From assembly GCF_023898315.1 (NCBI RefSeq), contig NC_064622.1, positions 178,518,178-178,582,177 of the forward strand: a stretch of 64,000 bases of DNA. The letters run 5' to 3'. The notes under the pieces are model-generated. The model saw only the letters and a list, made by a program, of their open reading frames with translations. It made no database searches and was not told the origin of the DNA. The stretch comes from Schistocerca nitens (taxonomy: Eukaryota; Arthropoda; Insecta; Orthoptera; Acrididae). A program made the position numbers and the translations under genes. How positions within the stretch are numbered: position 1 is the first letter of the stretch; every line of letters begins with the position of its first letter. Below, piece after piece: positions 45,453-57,547 of the stretch.

Positions 45453-47218
45453 AACATCATTACAACCTCTCAAATAGCAAGCCTAGGCTTCTCAAACCAG
45501 GAATCCCTCTAGATTGAATGTCATATGTTGTCCTGTCGACTAGCCACATATACTACTCCCCAGTCAGAGATGCAGCGACTTTGGTTGGTCTCATACCTTC
45601 TTCACAAACTTAACACCTAACCTAGTTGCCAATTAAACTGAATACCTACAGGAAATCAGTTATGCTCAACACATCATCCACCATTGTGAAATGCAGGGAT
45701 CTACTTATGAACTCTAATGCTACATCTGTAACTAACATAAAACATTAAATCTCCAACCATAAACAACACACTGAACTAATAATTCAAAACCCAAAAAACT
45801 AATCTATTGCACAGGCTTTCCAACATTAAAATAACCCACTAATAAACCAGGATTGAAAAAAAAACAGTAAAAAAGTTCCTTTTTATTGCTTTTTGCATTT
45901 TTCTTTATTAACAATTAAGAAGTTCAATTTAAATTCCTATGATTAATTTATACAAGACAAATCCATTTATACAACTATTTCATTAGTGCCTCATTTCTTG
46001 CCCTGCCAGCGAAGCATCCACTGAGTGAACCTCCTTCACCTACAGGCTTGTTTGGTCAAAACTAAGAAATAATTAAAAAAGGAAAAGATCCAAGAATTAG
46101 TAGCTACCTACAAATTTCTGTATTTAAACTATATTGAACTTACAGTTATTACAATTTTACATAAGTTTGTTTTCTGGATGTGTAAATGTTATATAACTGC
46201 TTTTCTAGCATCAAAAAACAAATTACTGTAATAGTAAGTAGCTGCATTAGTTTAATAAGATGGCTCTTTTTGTGTAGGGGTAACTATGTAACATTCTGAA
46301 TGTTATTTAATTAACAGATGGGTTTTATTGTTTTGTTTTCTTTTAATGTTTGTGTGTGATTTTTTTAAGGGGGGGGGGGGTGCTGCACCGAGGTTAAATT
46401 ATAACCACCCTGTAACAAATTGCTACAAACTCTCCCAACATTATTTTCACCACAACTGTAGTCAAGAGTCTAATATCACTAACAAGATTCACAAACAATT
46501 TAGAAAGTCAAACAAACCACACTAAAGTGTACCATTTCATACTCCAGCACATCCTCTGCAAACAATACAAAATTAAATAAGCCACACCACCACTATGTCA
46601 AACAACACCACACAGTTATGTCACGGATCAAAGCAGACAAGTGATATTGAATGCGTGAACTGACCCCAACTTGGAATACTAACTGAAAACAACAGAATCA
46701 TAAAGTCATGATTAAGTACAATTGCAATTTACAACTAGTCATAAATATAACATCAGGAATTTAATTGCATTGGTCTACTATTTAACCTGACATACAGAAT
46801 CGGTAAAATGAAAATATTCAATCACTTTCATATTGACCTTAAGTGATTTTAAGTAATACGAATTCTAAAGAAACTTAAAACACTTTTAGGGCCTACTTGA
46901 TTCGAGATCCCCCCCCCCCCCCCCTCTCTTTCTTTTTTTTAGGTAGTGCTTCAGTCAGTATATGCCCTTCACAAGATCTTTATATTTATTTTAAAAAGGA
47001 CATTTTTACTATTGGCTACATTTAAGTTATTTTATAACTAATACATTAATGGAAGTTGTGATGTACAATGAAGGAACTAATAAAAATGTACCGAGTCTCT
47101 CGGGTGAACAGGCTACTACGGTAAGAAGAAGACTTAGCTGCATGTATTATCATGTAGAAACACACAATGATACAGGAATGATATCTGCACAGGGCCTATT
47201 TGGTCCTGAAACTCTTAC
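45453..47218. other. Intron 3 next to exon 3: nothing recognised
   Basis: AT-rich intron DNA with a G run (46368-46380) and a C run (about 46911-46924). No ORF of interest. Confidence 0.5.
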
Positions 47219-47374
47219 CTTCTTGTCAGTTGATTTCAGTTTTTTTTCCTCTGCTTTCTTTTTCTCCATTTTATCGTATATCTCATCGTACTGATAAACT
47301 GTAGGATCCACGGCCAATGCTTTTTCCATTTCAAGTTTAGTTTGTTTCTTCTGTAAACTCTTCTGAGAATCTCG
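47219..47374 (-). CDS. NSRP1: NSRP1 homologue, coding exon 3
   Basis: Exactly 52 codons, phase 0 at both ends; acceptor TTCACAG, donor AAG|GTAAGA. It encodes KKQTKLEMEKALAVDPTVYQ, then YDEIYDKMEKKKAEEKK, against human MKQTKLEIQKALAEDATVYE and YDSIYDEMQKKKEE. The last residues (STDKK) join directly to PKYIQ of exon 4, matching human GKDRK-PKYIH, so no exon is missing across the 32.4-kb intron. This is the first part of the coiled-coil domain. Confidence 0.95.
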
Positions 47375-47495
47375 CTGTGAACAGTAAAATTACATGGAAC
47401 GTATATTTAATTTATGATTCGGAAATAACAGCAACAAGGGATGCGAATGTGTATAAAATCGTATTCCCGCCCTCATATATATGCTATCTTGTTAC

Positions 47496-47616
47496 CTTCA
47501 AGGCTCGTTTTACCCAGTCACCTCCTTCATCTCCAGAATCACTATTGTCATTAAATACCGAGAGTCGAGGTTGTAATCCAGACTGACCTGGCTTTTTTGG
47601 AACTATTAGGCCATAC
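47496..47616 (-). CDS. NSRP1: NSRP1 homologue, coding exon 2
   Basis: Acceptor ATTGACAG, donor AAG|GTAACA. Its first base completes the Gln codon of exon 1, then it encodes YGLIVPKKPG and LSVFNDNSDSGDEGG, matching human QYGLILPKKTQ and PSVFGNDSDDDDE, the conserved N-terminal motif and acidic patch. It ends WVKRALK in phase 0. Confidence 0.95.
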
Positions 47617-47795
47617 CTGTCAATTACAGATCGCGTTATATTACTTACAATGACAACTGTACAAGGTATTTATTTTGAATGGCACTCTTCAAGTTCACTA
47701 TTTGTTTCTGTTTAAAGATATGGTGAAGAAGGTACAACCATAACTAAATTATAATTACAACTAGATGACACAAGTTGCTACTTTTTAATACTTAC

Positions 47796-47818
47796 TGTTT
47801 GTTAGTAGTTGCTGACAT
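47796..47818 (-). CDS. NSRP1: NSRP1 homologue, start exon
   Basis: Start ATG at 47816-47818 encoding MSATTNK plus the first two bases of Gln, followed by a consensus donor GTAAGT. Human NSRP1 starts MAIPGRQYGL, so the length before QYGL agrees. The intron to exon 2 is only 179 bp. The 5' UTR lies in the spacer to the right. Confidence 0.9.
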
Positions 47819-48280
47819 ACTGAAACTTATAGCACACTTCCTCTGTCACTGACGATTGCGTCTTTGTACGTAACAAAACACGGTGGTCAACAACAGACTC
47901 GTACAATGCTCAATAATACACATTGGTCAAAGAGAAAAAAATAATAATAATAATAATAATTCGATTCCAGAGATCAATGTGCAAGCAAAGATGAGCTCAC
48001 TGCAGATCTCTAGTCTGGGAATCTGCACAGAAATTGTGGTTCTGTCATGGAATAGCCCTTTGCTGCTGTGTAATGAAAGCCTTCGGATGGTTTTCTTCGC
48101 GAAATGCAACACTAAAAATAAAATAAAATCGTAACCATTCGATATTATTGGTTATCATATAATCGAAGCAAAGAATATACACCTACCATGTGACGTCACT
48201 GTATCTTGAGCGGACGAATTGTGGTTCAGCGAGTTGAAGAAGCGTAATATTTGTGTTTTGGACGAATAAAAGGGCGTATT
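47819..48280. promoter_or_regulatory. Probable bidirectional promoter between NSRP1 and a plus-strand gene
   Basis: Only about 460 bp separate the NSRP1 start codon (minus) from a candidate start codon on the plus strand. It contains a perfect CRE/ATF site TGACGTCA at 48191-48198 and several CpG dinucleotides on both sides. No TATA box was identified. A short (TAA)n tract lies at about 47941-47960. Shared promoter activity is inferred from geometry. Confidence 0.5.
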
Positions 48281-48299
48281 ATGTCTTCGAAATATGAAG
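48281..48299 (+). CDS. Possible first coding exon of a divergent gene
   Basis: ATG at 48281 encodes MSSKYE plus one base, then GAAG|GTACAT gives a plausible donor. It sits at the far side of the CpG-containing spacer in the position expected of a head-to-head partner. No following exon could be recognised on the plus strand, so the product is unknown and the call is weak. Confidence 0.3.
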
Positions 48300-48300
48300 G

Positions 48301-49215
48301 TACATTACATATAAATTCCTTACGTAATTATTGTTAACCTGTGCGCAAGAATCTCTGTTTATTTTGAAGGACTATTCTCTTGGCGGTGTTAAAAATGGTT
48401 CCTGTGCGCGCTGTGCGTTGCTAGGACTCCATTTTGCCAGTTTCGTTCCAAATATGATTTTTATTTTGTTTTGAAAACATATTATCGACATGGGCAAGCT
48501 GCTGTCTTGCAAAGTAAAAGTTACTTTACAACCTGTGCAAATCGCTAGTGTTAGGTTTAACTGATAATTGCGGGAATAGCATATAAATTTTCACAAAATG
48601 GGTAGGAGGTTGGTTTTTGTTGTGTATTTGAATTTCATTGAACTATTTTGATTAGGAGGTAGTTATTTACATATATCCCGTATTCAGCAGAAGTGAAGAA
48701 CCAATCACTGAAATTGCTTATGTGGTGAATGTCAAGCTGTGGGTGTTGCCTGCTGTAGCTTCTTATGTGAAGTGCGTAATTATTGCAATGCATTAAATGT
48801 TTTAAGGGCATTGTGCCCAGATGTCAATAGGACACCTTAACGATAACGTGAAATTCACCTGTGTTTGTTGTACACACAATTTGTCAGTTCTTATATCCAT
48901 CCCTGGATGAGCAGATTTTCTGTTATGTCCAGTCTGTGTGTTACACCTTTGCCAGCCTACTTTTAATGGAATGGTGTGGATTATTCTACAACCACATATT
49001 CAGAGATATGTGGATCAGTGTAGAGGGTTTATAGGCCTTTAACTGGCCAGATGTGAGACACTATTATGCCCGAAGTCTGCGGACAATACACGCTGGACGT
49101 ACTCTGTGTTGGTGTAATGAAGAATATGACAACCACCCTTCATCTTTTACTAATGACACTATCGACAAGCACTACATAACCACTGTCAGCTATGACAACA
49201 CAAAGTTGTTCACAT
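48301..49215. other. Unassigned DNA, presumably intron of the divergent gene
   Basis: No exon or repeat recognised between the candidate first exon and the CR1-like LINE. Confidence 0.4.
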
Positions 49216-49539
49216 TTTGAATTTTATTTGATCCTGTAAGATTACATTTTATACAGTAAATGTATGTGTAATGTAGGACATGTCAAAGTAATAACATTCA
49301 TTATCACTTATATTTCTACCCCTACAGGTTACATTTTTACATAATTGATAATGAATAACGATATATACAAATTTAATGTTGTAAGTATTCTGCAACACTT
49401 TAAAACTCTTTTTCAATGAGATAGTCTTTTAAGTTTTCTTTGGAAAGTCATTGTCAAGTACACTATCTTGCAGGTTTTTAGGCAGACTTCTTAGTAGTCT
49501 GATACCAGAGTACTAGGGTCCTTTTTCTAGCATTGCCAG

Positions 49540-50373
49540 TCAGTGGGGTATGCTCCGTACTTCTTGAGCCGTAACATTTGCAAATATGTATGCTCTACTT
49601 TCAAGCTGTTCCATATTTTGGTCACTATTTAGTGTTATATCATCAGCATACAGTATTTCCTTTTCTTCCTTCTCAAGATCTATATCATTAACAAACACAT
49701 TAAATAACAATGGCCCCATTACCGAACCCTGGGGCACTCCATATTTGATGGGTTTGGTTTCTGATTGGTATGAGTTTCCTAATGATACATACTGCTTGCG
49801 GTTCCACAAGTATTATTTTATCCATTCACCTGGTTGCCCTTGAATGATATAGTTGCCTAATTTTTGTATCATCATTTCATGGTCAGTGGTGTCAAATGAT
49901 TTTGAAAGATCCAGAAACATCGCAGAGGAAACCTTTTTTTCATCTAAGAACTTTAAAATGTATTCTGTTAGATTGGCAATTGTTGATTCTGTAGATTTAC
50001 CCTTTCTGTAACAGTGTTGTGAGGGTATGAGAATGTTATGTTTGTCCAAATAATTAACCAATCTGGTATACATAAGCATTTCTAGGATTTTCGAGAAAAC
50101 TGATATAAGTGAAACTGGTCTGAAGTTGTTGGGGTCATCCTTATCTCCTTCGTTGTACACTGGCACCACCTTCGTTATCTTCAGTTTTTCTGGAAAAATT
50201 CCATCTCTGAAACAACAGTTTGCTGTGTTCAGCAGTGGTGCTATTATCTGCTCACTTAGGCCTACCAGCTTTATTACATGATTTATTATTTCATCACCAC
50301 CAGCTGATTTCTTGGACTTCAGTTTCTGTATAGTTTCCCATAGTTCATCTTCCGTGACTGGTCTTAAGAACAT
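49540..50373 (-). pseudogene. CR1-like reverse transcriptase
   Basis: Two frames in series: 49813-50373 with KSAGGDEIINHVIKLV, then KVVPVYNEGDKDDPNNFRPV and SLISVFSKILEMLM, CYRKGKSTESTIANL and AMFLDLSKSFDTTDH (first Asp); and 49540-49809 with GVPQGSVMGPLLFNVFVNDI and LYADDITL (both catalytic Asp, 49639-49650). A stop after EWIK (49810-49815) separates them, and the C-terminal thumb is lost. The catalytic residues are all present, but the stop makes it inactive. Confidence 0.85.
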
Positions 50374-50566
50374 AGTACTGCATGACGCTCTTCTGTTTTT
50401 GACTATTTCTTTCCAATTTTAAGTTTTCTACTACACTGATATAGTTATTATTCTGTATGTTTGCTATTTCCATACCATCTGTGACCACTGTGTTGTCTGT
50501 TTTAATTGACCTAATACCTTCTTTGTTTGATCCATCTTTGTCCTTTCTTTCAGCATTAATTGCATT

Positions 50567-51520
50567 CTAAGCTGCCTTTGCCTTGTTTTTTGAGTTCGTT
50601 GTGGTGGTGTCTCTTGCTTTTGCTTCTCTTATTGTTTTTCTATTATTCTTTTTTAACATTTTGTAGTTTTCAGCTTCACCCATGCGTCTTAGATCCTGCA
50701 GCTTCCTTCGCTTTTCTAGTATTTCACTGGTAATCCACTGTGTTTGATCTTGCAGCGTTTCTTGTCTCTTTACTTTGGGAAATGCTACGTTAAAATGGTA
50801 TTTCATTGTTGAAATAAATGCATCATATTTGTCATTTACACTCTGGGTCTGTAGGGTTTCATTCCAGGTTTCCTTACTTAACATTGTTCTAAAGATGTTG
50901 ATATTTTGTTCACTGATGATCCTAATTTTTTTGGTTGTTTGTTTTGGTTCTGATACTGTATCATTACTTCTGCAAAAGCTGATTAGTTGTCCATGATGAT
51001 ACGATATTTCTGTCTGAACTACATGTGACTCATGGTTACACATATGAGTAATTATGTTGTCAATAACTGTCTCACTTTGTGAAGTCGCTCTTGTTGGTGC
51101 AGTTATTGTTACTTTCATGTTATACTGTATTAACAATTCTTCAAAATCCTTTCTTATTTTTGTGTCTTTTTCCCATGTCAATGTTGGAGTCTCCACATAT
51201 AATAAGGATTTTCTTTATATTCATTCTCAATAAGCTAGCTTCCCCCCCCCCCCCCCCCCCCCACCAGAAAGATACTAATATTGCCACATGGTGATCTGTA
51301 CACACTAAAATCCTCTGTCACTTTCACCACCACCCCCCTTATATTTACATCTGCAGAAGTAACTAACTAGTTTGTAGTCCTTTATTACAACATTACATAT
51401 TTTACTTCCAGTTAGTCCATGTTCATTGATGCATAATATGTCTAGTCTTACTTCACTCAGGAGTACTTCTGCTTCTAATTTTTTGTTACCAAAGTATTGT
51501 GTATTTTGATGAAGTACTTT
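50567..51520 (-). pseudogene. CR1-like APE endonuclease and linker
   Basis: Endonuclease fragments on the minus strand: ILCINEHGL (Glu, about 51420-51450), CGDSNIDMGK (Asp and Asn, about 51175-51205), then the frame 50567-51196 with SETVIDNIITH and SYHHGQLISF, where the family's SDH has become SYH. The linker has QWITSEILEKRRKLQDLRR. Stops and the C tract break the first half. Confidence 0.75.
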
Positions 51521-51639
51521 TATTTAATTTTTCTTTTGTTGGTTTACATGTTGTGAGCTGTATTCTGAGGCAAATTCTTTAACATCATCTTTTTTTGTAT
51601 GGTGCTTATATTTTTCTTTTCCAGCTAGAGTGTACAATG

Positions 51640-52742
51640 TTTCACCCCCTTCAGGCCATATTAGTTTCCTTTGCTTCTAATGATTTTGCAGACATCTGCA
51701 AACAGATGCTGAATGTTACAGACCCCAGTCTATTTAAATGCAAGCCATCCTTCGCTAGTGAGTTTTCACACAGGAATTTGTTTGAGTCTATAAAAACTGC
51801 CCCTAGATGATCACATTGTTCTTTAAGATCACAGTTTATTTTGGCGATATATTTTTCACTTACTGACCTTCTGTTTATGATTCCGCCAAGTATCAGCCGA
51901 GATCCTGCATACATATTTCTTGCAGCATGAATCGTGTTTCTTGTTTTGTTTGCCATTTCTTCCTCACTGGTGCTCCTTAACGAATTCATTCCAACATGTA
52001 TAAACATCTCTTAATAATTATGTAAGGTTTCAGAATCTGGTTCTGTAGTAGCATGTCGTGCATTTACTATATTTTTAAAATATTTACCGAGTTGTTGCGT
52101 TCTAATTCCAGGTCATTCGCCGATCTTGCAATTGGAGACAGCGATATTCTTCAGCAGCGAATCACCAATTATTAAAAAGTCATTTTCCTTTTGTTGCGTA
52201 TCAGTTGCCTTGTTTTCCTTTTGCTGTATGTCACCACCTTCCATTTATATTTATCTTCCAGTTTTTGGCTTACTGAGTTTACCGACACATCAGCGGGAAC
52301 ACTTGAAATGTTGTTGTTTTTAAAGTCTGATCGTTCACTCGTATTTTCGTGATCTTCTTGCTTTTCCGTTTGATGGTTTTTACACACACAGGACTTCTTT
52401 TCTTGTATTAATGTATCGTTTTCTTTCTTGATGGCCAAAAGTTCGGATTTTAATGCCTCAATGTCACTTGGTTGTAACTTTATAATTTCGTTTTTTGTAT
52501 CAACTGTACTTACAGATCAGCCGTTTTGTCACGTAAACAGCCGTGACATGTCCACGGAAAATCATCGCTGACGAATTTTAGATTTACTTTCGCGCACTTT
52601 TCGTGTAACCAGTGTTTGCATTTGATACACGGTATACCCTTCATCACATGCTTTTCACATTTCTATCCACGAAGAACTGTTCAATTTTTACCTTTTTAAC
52701 GAGAGAGAAGTGTCACTACACTTTCCTATCGGTGCCATCTTG
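51640..52742 (-). pseudogene. CR1-like ORF1: PHD-like finger, coiled linker, SGNH-type esterase remnant
   Basis: A likely start (MAPIGKCS) is at about 52740. Then with shifts GIPCIKCKHWLHEKCAKV and FPWTCHGC (52545-52655), a PHD-like zinc finger. A Lys/Glu-rich linker lies at 52172-52438, and the frame 51651-52007 has MFIHVGMNSLR, LILGGI and KDGLHLNRLG. HVGMNSL and DGLHLN fit the GxND and DxxH blocks of SGNH hydrolases, although GTND is altered to GMNS. Several stops; not functional. Confidence 0.65.
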
Positions 52743-52745
52743 ATC

Positions 52746-55700
52746 AAATAGTTTAAATATGAAACTATTAAGATCCTCTTATTGTTAAAGAAATTTTGGA
52801 CAAAAATGTACTTGGTCTTTGCTTCTTGAAACGCGTAAAGCCCGTAAATGGCACACTGCAGTGGAAAAATAATTTAAAATGGGAACATTAATATTATTAC
52901 AGGTCACTGTAAAAAAAAATTATATTGCCATGACACAATCATTGGGTTTGCCAAGTTACAACTAAGCTATTCGACCTTCTTGTGACTTACCTAGACTTTG
53001 GGTTCCACTACAGATCAATCTATTGCCAATCATTTATTTCGATACAATTGTTCTGACTGAAGCCACTCGTCAAGCAGAACTGCAGTATCACAAACTTCAC
53101 TACACTCCACTGTAAAAGCCTACATCATGGCCATTTGTGTACTTATTCTGTGCATCTCGTGCAGCAGTTCTGTCAGCTCTTGCTGTGAGGTGTAATGGGA
53201 AGGAAAAAGAATGTGTCAGCTGCTCGATCTATGCAGCCAGTGAGACAGCAGTGAACACACAATGACTTTCAAAGACATACTACCTACAAAATTGTAACAC
53301 ACTCAGAAGAAACCAGCAAATATTTGACATTAAAGATTATTGGCAATGGCAAAAACAACAACAACTGTTGATCTCAGAATCTGTTGTTTTATTACATTTC
53401 AATATACATAACAGCTGACATTGTTCCAAACTGTTACATAGTGAATAATATTGGTTGGTGTAGAGCATACAGTTAGACTCCTGTACGCTGTACACCTGCC
53501 AATGTTGTTTAATCGTGATACCTTTGGACAAATTTCACCTGTTGTTTTATGCACTGCAGATGAATGTCATAGTTGAAATCTAGATCTGCTGTAATAAAAC
53601 AATGGATGTTTCAATCAATTGCTGTTCTTTTCCTGATTGTCTACGTTCAGTCCCTGCACACAATTTGATTAATAAAGATTATTAATTTAATTGAAGTGAT
53701 GCTGTCAGATCCCAAGCTAACCAGTATAAAAACAAACCAGTATAAAAACAAATAAAGATTATTAATGTATTTTTTGCAAGTAAAACTATCATATCCCAAC
53801 CTAACATAGGCCTTGGGTTCAATAAAGTTCAGCCGGTCATCGCAACCAGCTATTTTAGTTTTCACATCCATTGGCTTCACCAACTCATGACCAAACTGTC
53901 ACATTCCAATCCAACCTTAACCTTGGGCTAAGCCACAGATTAATATATCACCATAACCAGTTTTTTTTACATTCATTGACTTTTTGTCAACTCATAACCA
54001 AACTGTCATGTTCCACCCTAACCACAATCTCTTAATTTGTGACATATTTGGAGAAAAATGGTCAAATGTTCATGATAACAGCGAAGAAGAGATTGGTTTC
54101 TATTTTGGTGCTAGACACTTTCTCGCCTGTCATTGAGTACGCAAAGCTGATGAATTGTCAACCTGTGAGCGGTAGAGAAGCACGGCCTTGGCTGCCACAG
54201 GCCCTGTTCTAGACTTAAGCGCCCCCCCCCCCTTCCCCCCCCCCCCCTCCGCTGTGTGGTATCAGGTTATTCATCCAAGTATAATAATGGCAGGCATAAT
54301 GTATCAGTGTAATTTCAGTAACAGCCTACAATGAGAATTGAATTTGAAGAGGCTCAAAAGTTTTCATTCAAAGATTGGACTTTCATATCCACATCCATTG
54401 TTACTGAGATGTGAAGATGTTCATGTAGTACAAAACCAAATATACTATAGAAACCAGTTGTCAGTCATCTGTATCTGCTATTGTATAAGCTTGTTCTTAA
54501 AACAAAGATTGTGTTTGTATTTTGGTCATACTGCTGTGTGGAACCACTTATCAGAACATGCGCAGTATCACTTAGAATGATGCAAATAGTACTGCCATTT
54601 ATCCATGGAGCAGTAGAAAGTGGTTTTGCTGCACAATTCTTCTGAGCACTTTGACCTGAACCCCATCTAAAATTTTTGGCATCAGCTATCCTTATGTTAT
54701 CTTTGAGAACAATTTGTAATGATAATCCAGCACATTCATTCCTTTTAAAATGTGTCAGGGTGCAGATAACCTTGCTGTTGAGTGCCCATATGGTCAAAAA
54801 ACCTTGCACAAAAATTGAGTCACAGTTCATCAAGCTTGAAGAACAAGTACACAAATTCTGCATTACAGTTATCTGAATATAGTGCGAAGTCTTCTTGATA
54901 TTATTACTTGCTGTTTGAGGAACGGCTATGTTGTCATATGTCATTCTTTTTTTTAAGGCTGTATTCTTTCTTAAATTTAAGAAGAAAATTTTCAGAGGCA
55001 AAGGCATGCATGATTATTAATAGTATATGACAAAATAAAAGCACTTATTGCTGCTGCTACAAACAGTTTGTGAAAGTTTCTTCCATTATTCTGTTTGCTT
55101 TATGAAGGAGTAAAGGGAGAAAAATATCGTGCAGTCTATTTGCATTGTCAAATTAATTTTATTCTGTGTTCTTTGCCAAGAATTTAAATAATTTTAGAAA
55201 ATCTAACAACAGTGTCTTGCTCATGGAAGCTGTGTGATCTGAAGTCCAACATTGTCACTAGAAGATAAACAATTGTACAGTATGTGCTGTGACTAATGAA
55301 GATGAATTTTAGAGACTGGTATGGAGTGTTGTTCTTCTTTTAACAGTTTCACAGATACAATCTACAGAGGTATGGTTAATTGAAACATCTCTCATATTGA
55401 TGGTTGTAGCCTAGCAAAGTGTTGATTTTTCATTCATATTTTATTTCTGATTTCTACTTGTCATTTTTTGCGGATTTGGCATCTCCCCTCCCCCCATTTC
55501 ATGTAGAACCGATGGTTTTTATTAAATGTTCTCATCTTTTTTTCATATCTATTTTACAAACATCTTGTTGCTCAAACTTATTCTCACAGATTTTCTTTTA
55601 TCATACAAGAAGCAAAGCCTTGGAGATGGTTCATATTTGAATTGTGTCTTGTTGAAATAATGATGAATAAGAGATAAAGGTTAGTGTTAAATGTTAAAAT

Positions 55701-56817
55701 TACAATTACGGACAATGCTGTTACTTAAATGTTTCATGTAGCAGTGTTGCAAGCTCTTGCTATAAAGTGTGTTGGGAAAGAAAGGGAGTTTTGAGTAACC
55801 AGTGAGGAAATAATCAATGGACAACACATTTGGTTGCAGTGAATTCTTATAATCTCTCATGTCCTGATTGAAATTTAGGAAATCGGAGACGTGTGACAGT
55901 TATTTTAGGATGGTTATACATCTGCTGTGATGGTTACCATCAACTTAACCACTACCTCAGGTTGTGAATTGAATTTGAAAAATCTGTGGTAGGCAACCTG
56001 CAGAAATTAGCATGTTAACTTTGGTGGCAACAGCTTAAACTGAGGTATTGTCTCTCAATGTATTTCCAGTCTTGCTGGGTACTATATATTTCAAAAAATG
56101 ATAGATGATGTGGAATAAACTGCGGACACCATTGAAAGGAATAGTGGTGTTATTTGCATGCTTGAGCAGATCAGCGTCACAGTACTCACTACGAGGAGTG
56201 ACTGGATTGAAACTGTATGTGTCAACTACTGCTTGCAAGGGAGGAATGAGAGAGCAACAGACAGGCAGTGTGTTTAACAGCAACGAGTTGAAGGTAGTGT
56301 CCTAAATCACGATGTGATGATAACCATGAGATAACGGTGTATTTGGAAGAAAAAAAGGTGGTTGCAATTCTGCAAGTTTGCAAGGTATTTGCCAGAACAA
56401 TAGAAATAAATATGTGAAACACAGTATATAGCTGAAATCCTTACTTGGAACTGTTTATTTACTGTTGCTGAGCTGTATCTCACAATATAAAATTTGTGCT
56501 TCTCCATCTCATGAAATGGGTTAATGAAACCTTCGAACATTGGCGTTGTCCCAAAATGTAATGTGTTGTGTGGCATATTATGTGCACAAACAGAGAGAGA
56601 CCAGATCACTGAAAAATGAACATGAATATGAAATCTTAATTGTCTGAAAGTACTGTACTATAGCATGATGCCTGGGTTAGGATGAAAGATGACGGTTTGG
56701 TTTTGAGTTGGTAAAACTGTAGATTGAAAGTTTCAGTTCATTCCATCAGATTGTCACTGACTGACTGAATTTAGAAGTATATCATCAGTCATCAAAACAT
56801 CCTTTCAAAAAAAAAAA
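52746..56817. other. No gene recognised; one degenerate tandem array
   Basis: AT-rich DNA. The only clear structure is at 53690-54030. C-rich runs occur at about 54222-54250. The short plus and minus ORFs show no recognisable domains. Exons of the divergent gene could be hidden here but none could be supported. Confidence 0.4.
53690..54030. repeat. Degenerate tandem repeat, unit about 115-120 bp
   Basis: A block of the form CAACTCATGACCAAACTGTC followed by CC.ACC/CTAACC...TTGGG and then CAACCAG.TTTT.ACAT.CATTG.CTT recurs near 53770, 53882 and 53990. A partial unit with a 16-bp local repeat (CCAGTATAAAAACAAA twice) is at 53719-53752. Units are well diverged. Confidence 0.6.
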
Positions 56818-57347
56818 ATCTATATCAATACTCTGCAAATCACAGTGAAGTGCAGGGCAGAGGGTATGTACCATTGTACCATTTATTAGGATTTCAGGTC
56901 AACTGAAGCGTCCGATTCCACCCGTCGGCTGTTGTGTTGTGTGACGTCACGACGGCACGGAGTTTAGTTTGTGAGAGTGGCATGTTTGTAGGTGTCGTTT
57001 TGATGTGATCGGTGGTGCTCTCTGGTGGTGTGTCTACGTGCTGTGTGATGAGTGATGTTTTTGGTTTAGTTTGCTTGTGTGGCATGTTCATAGGTGGCGT
57101 ATTGTTGCGGTCGGTGGTTCTCTCTAGTGGTGTGTTTATGGTTAGCGTGTTATATGGCGTATGGGGTTCACTTGCGTGCTAGCACTGTACATGTATGGTA
57201 TCGGTGGTGACTGTGCTTTCAGCGGAATATTTTTCAGTGAGTTAACTATTTTGGTTTTGTTATTTCAACGTTATTGTAGTTTTTTTTCTGTTTGTCGTGA
57301 GTGAATTTTGGTAAACCTCTTTGTTCATGTCTTTGGTAGGTATAAAT

Positions 57348-57527
57348 ATGACTGACAAGGCCAACAGTTTTCGGTTGCCGGCGATGATGGGAGACAGTGC
57401 GTTGTCTCTAATAAAATTTCTTCAGCTATTTGGCCTGGTGGCTGAAGTCGTGAAATGTTCATTGTGTCATGAAGAAAAGAGGCTTGCTAAAGTTCTGGCG
57501 GCTCGGATTAGGGACGGCTATATGTAG
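57348..57527 (+). pseudogene. Merlin transposase N-terminal fragment
   Basis: ATG at 57348 encodes MTDKANSFRLPAMM then LSLIKFLQLFGLVAEVVKCS, CHEEKRLAKV and RIRDGYM before a TAG. It aligns with the N-terminus of the copy 1 transposase (SVKQFLEMFGLTAEYAGC). Merlin proteins have a Cys-containing N-terminal region (C..C...W.C), and here the stop stands in the place of the Trp. No catalytic residues remain. Confidence 0.75.
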
Positions 57528-57547
57528 AGATGTTGTAAGGATAACAT

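Larger units (their letters stand above)
49216..52745 (-). mobile_element. CR1-like LINE with PHD/esterase-type ORF1
   Basis: The element runs right to left: ORF1 at 51640-52742, endonuclease at about 50880-51520, linker 50567-50880, RT 49540-50373, then a short 3' region to about 49216. The 3' end near 49216-49235 (GAATTTTATTTGATCCTG on plus) has no poly-A. ORF1 with a PHD-like finger and a lipase/esterase-like domain is a feature of CR1/L2-group elements. A C run of about 22 bp at 51241-51262 disrupts the endonuclease region. Limits are approximate and no target duplication was confirmed. Confidence 0.8.

Noticed and set aside
54465-55007. 180-codon minus-strand ORF
   Set aside because: No recognisable domain and low-complexity composition; the plus frame is equally open in parts. 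No support for a gene.
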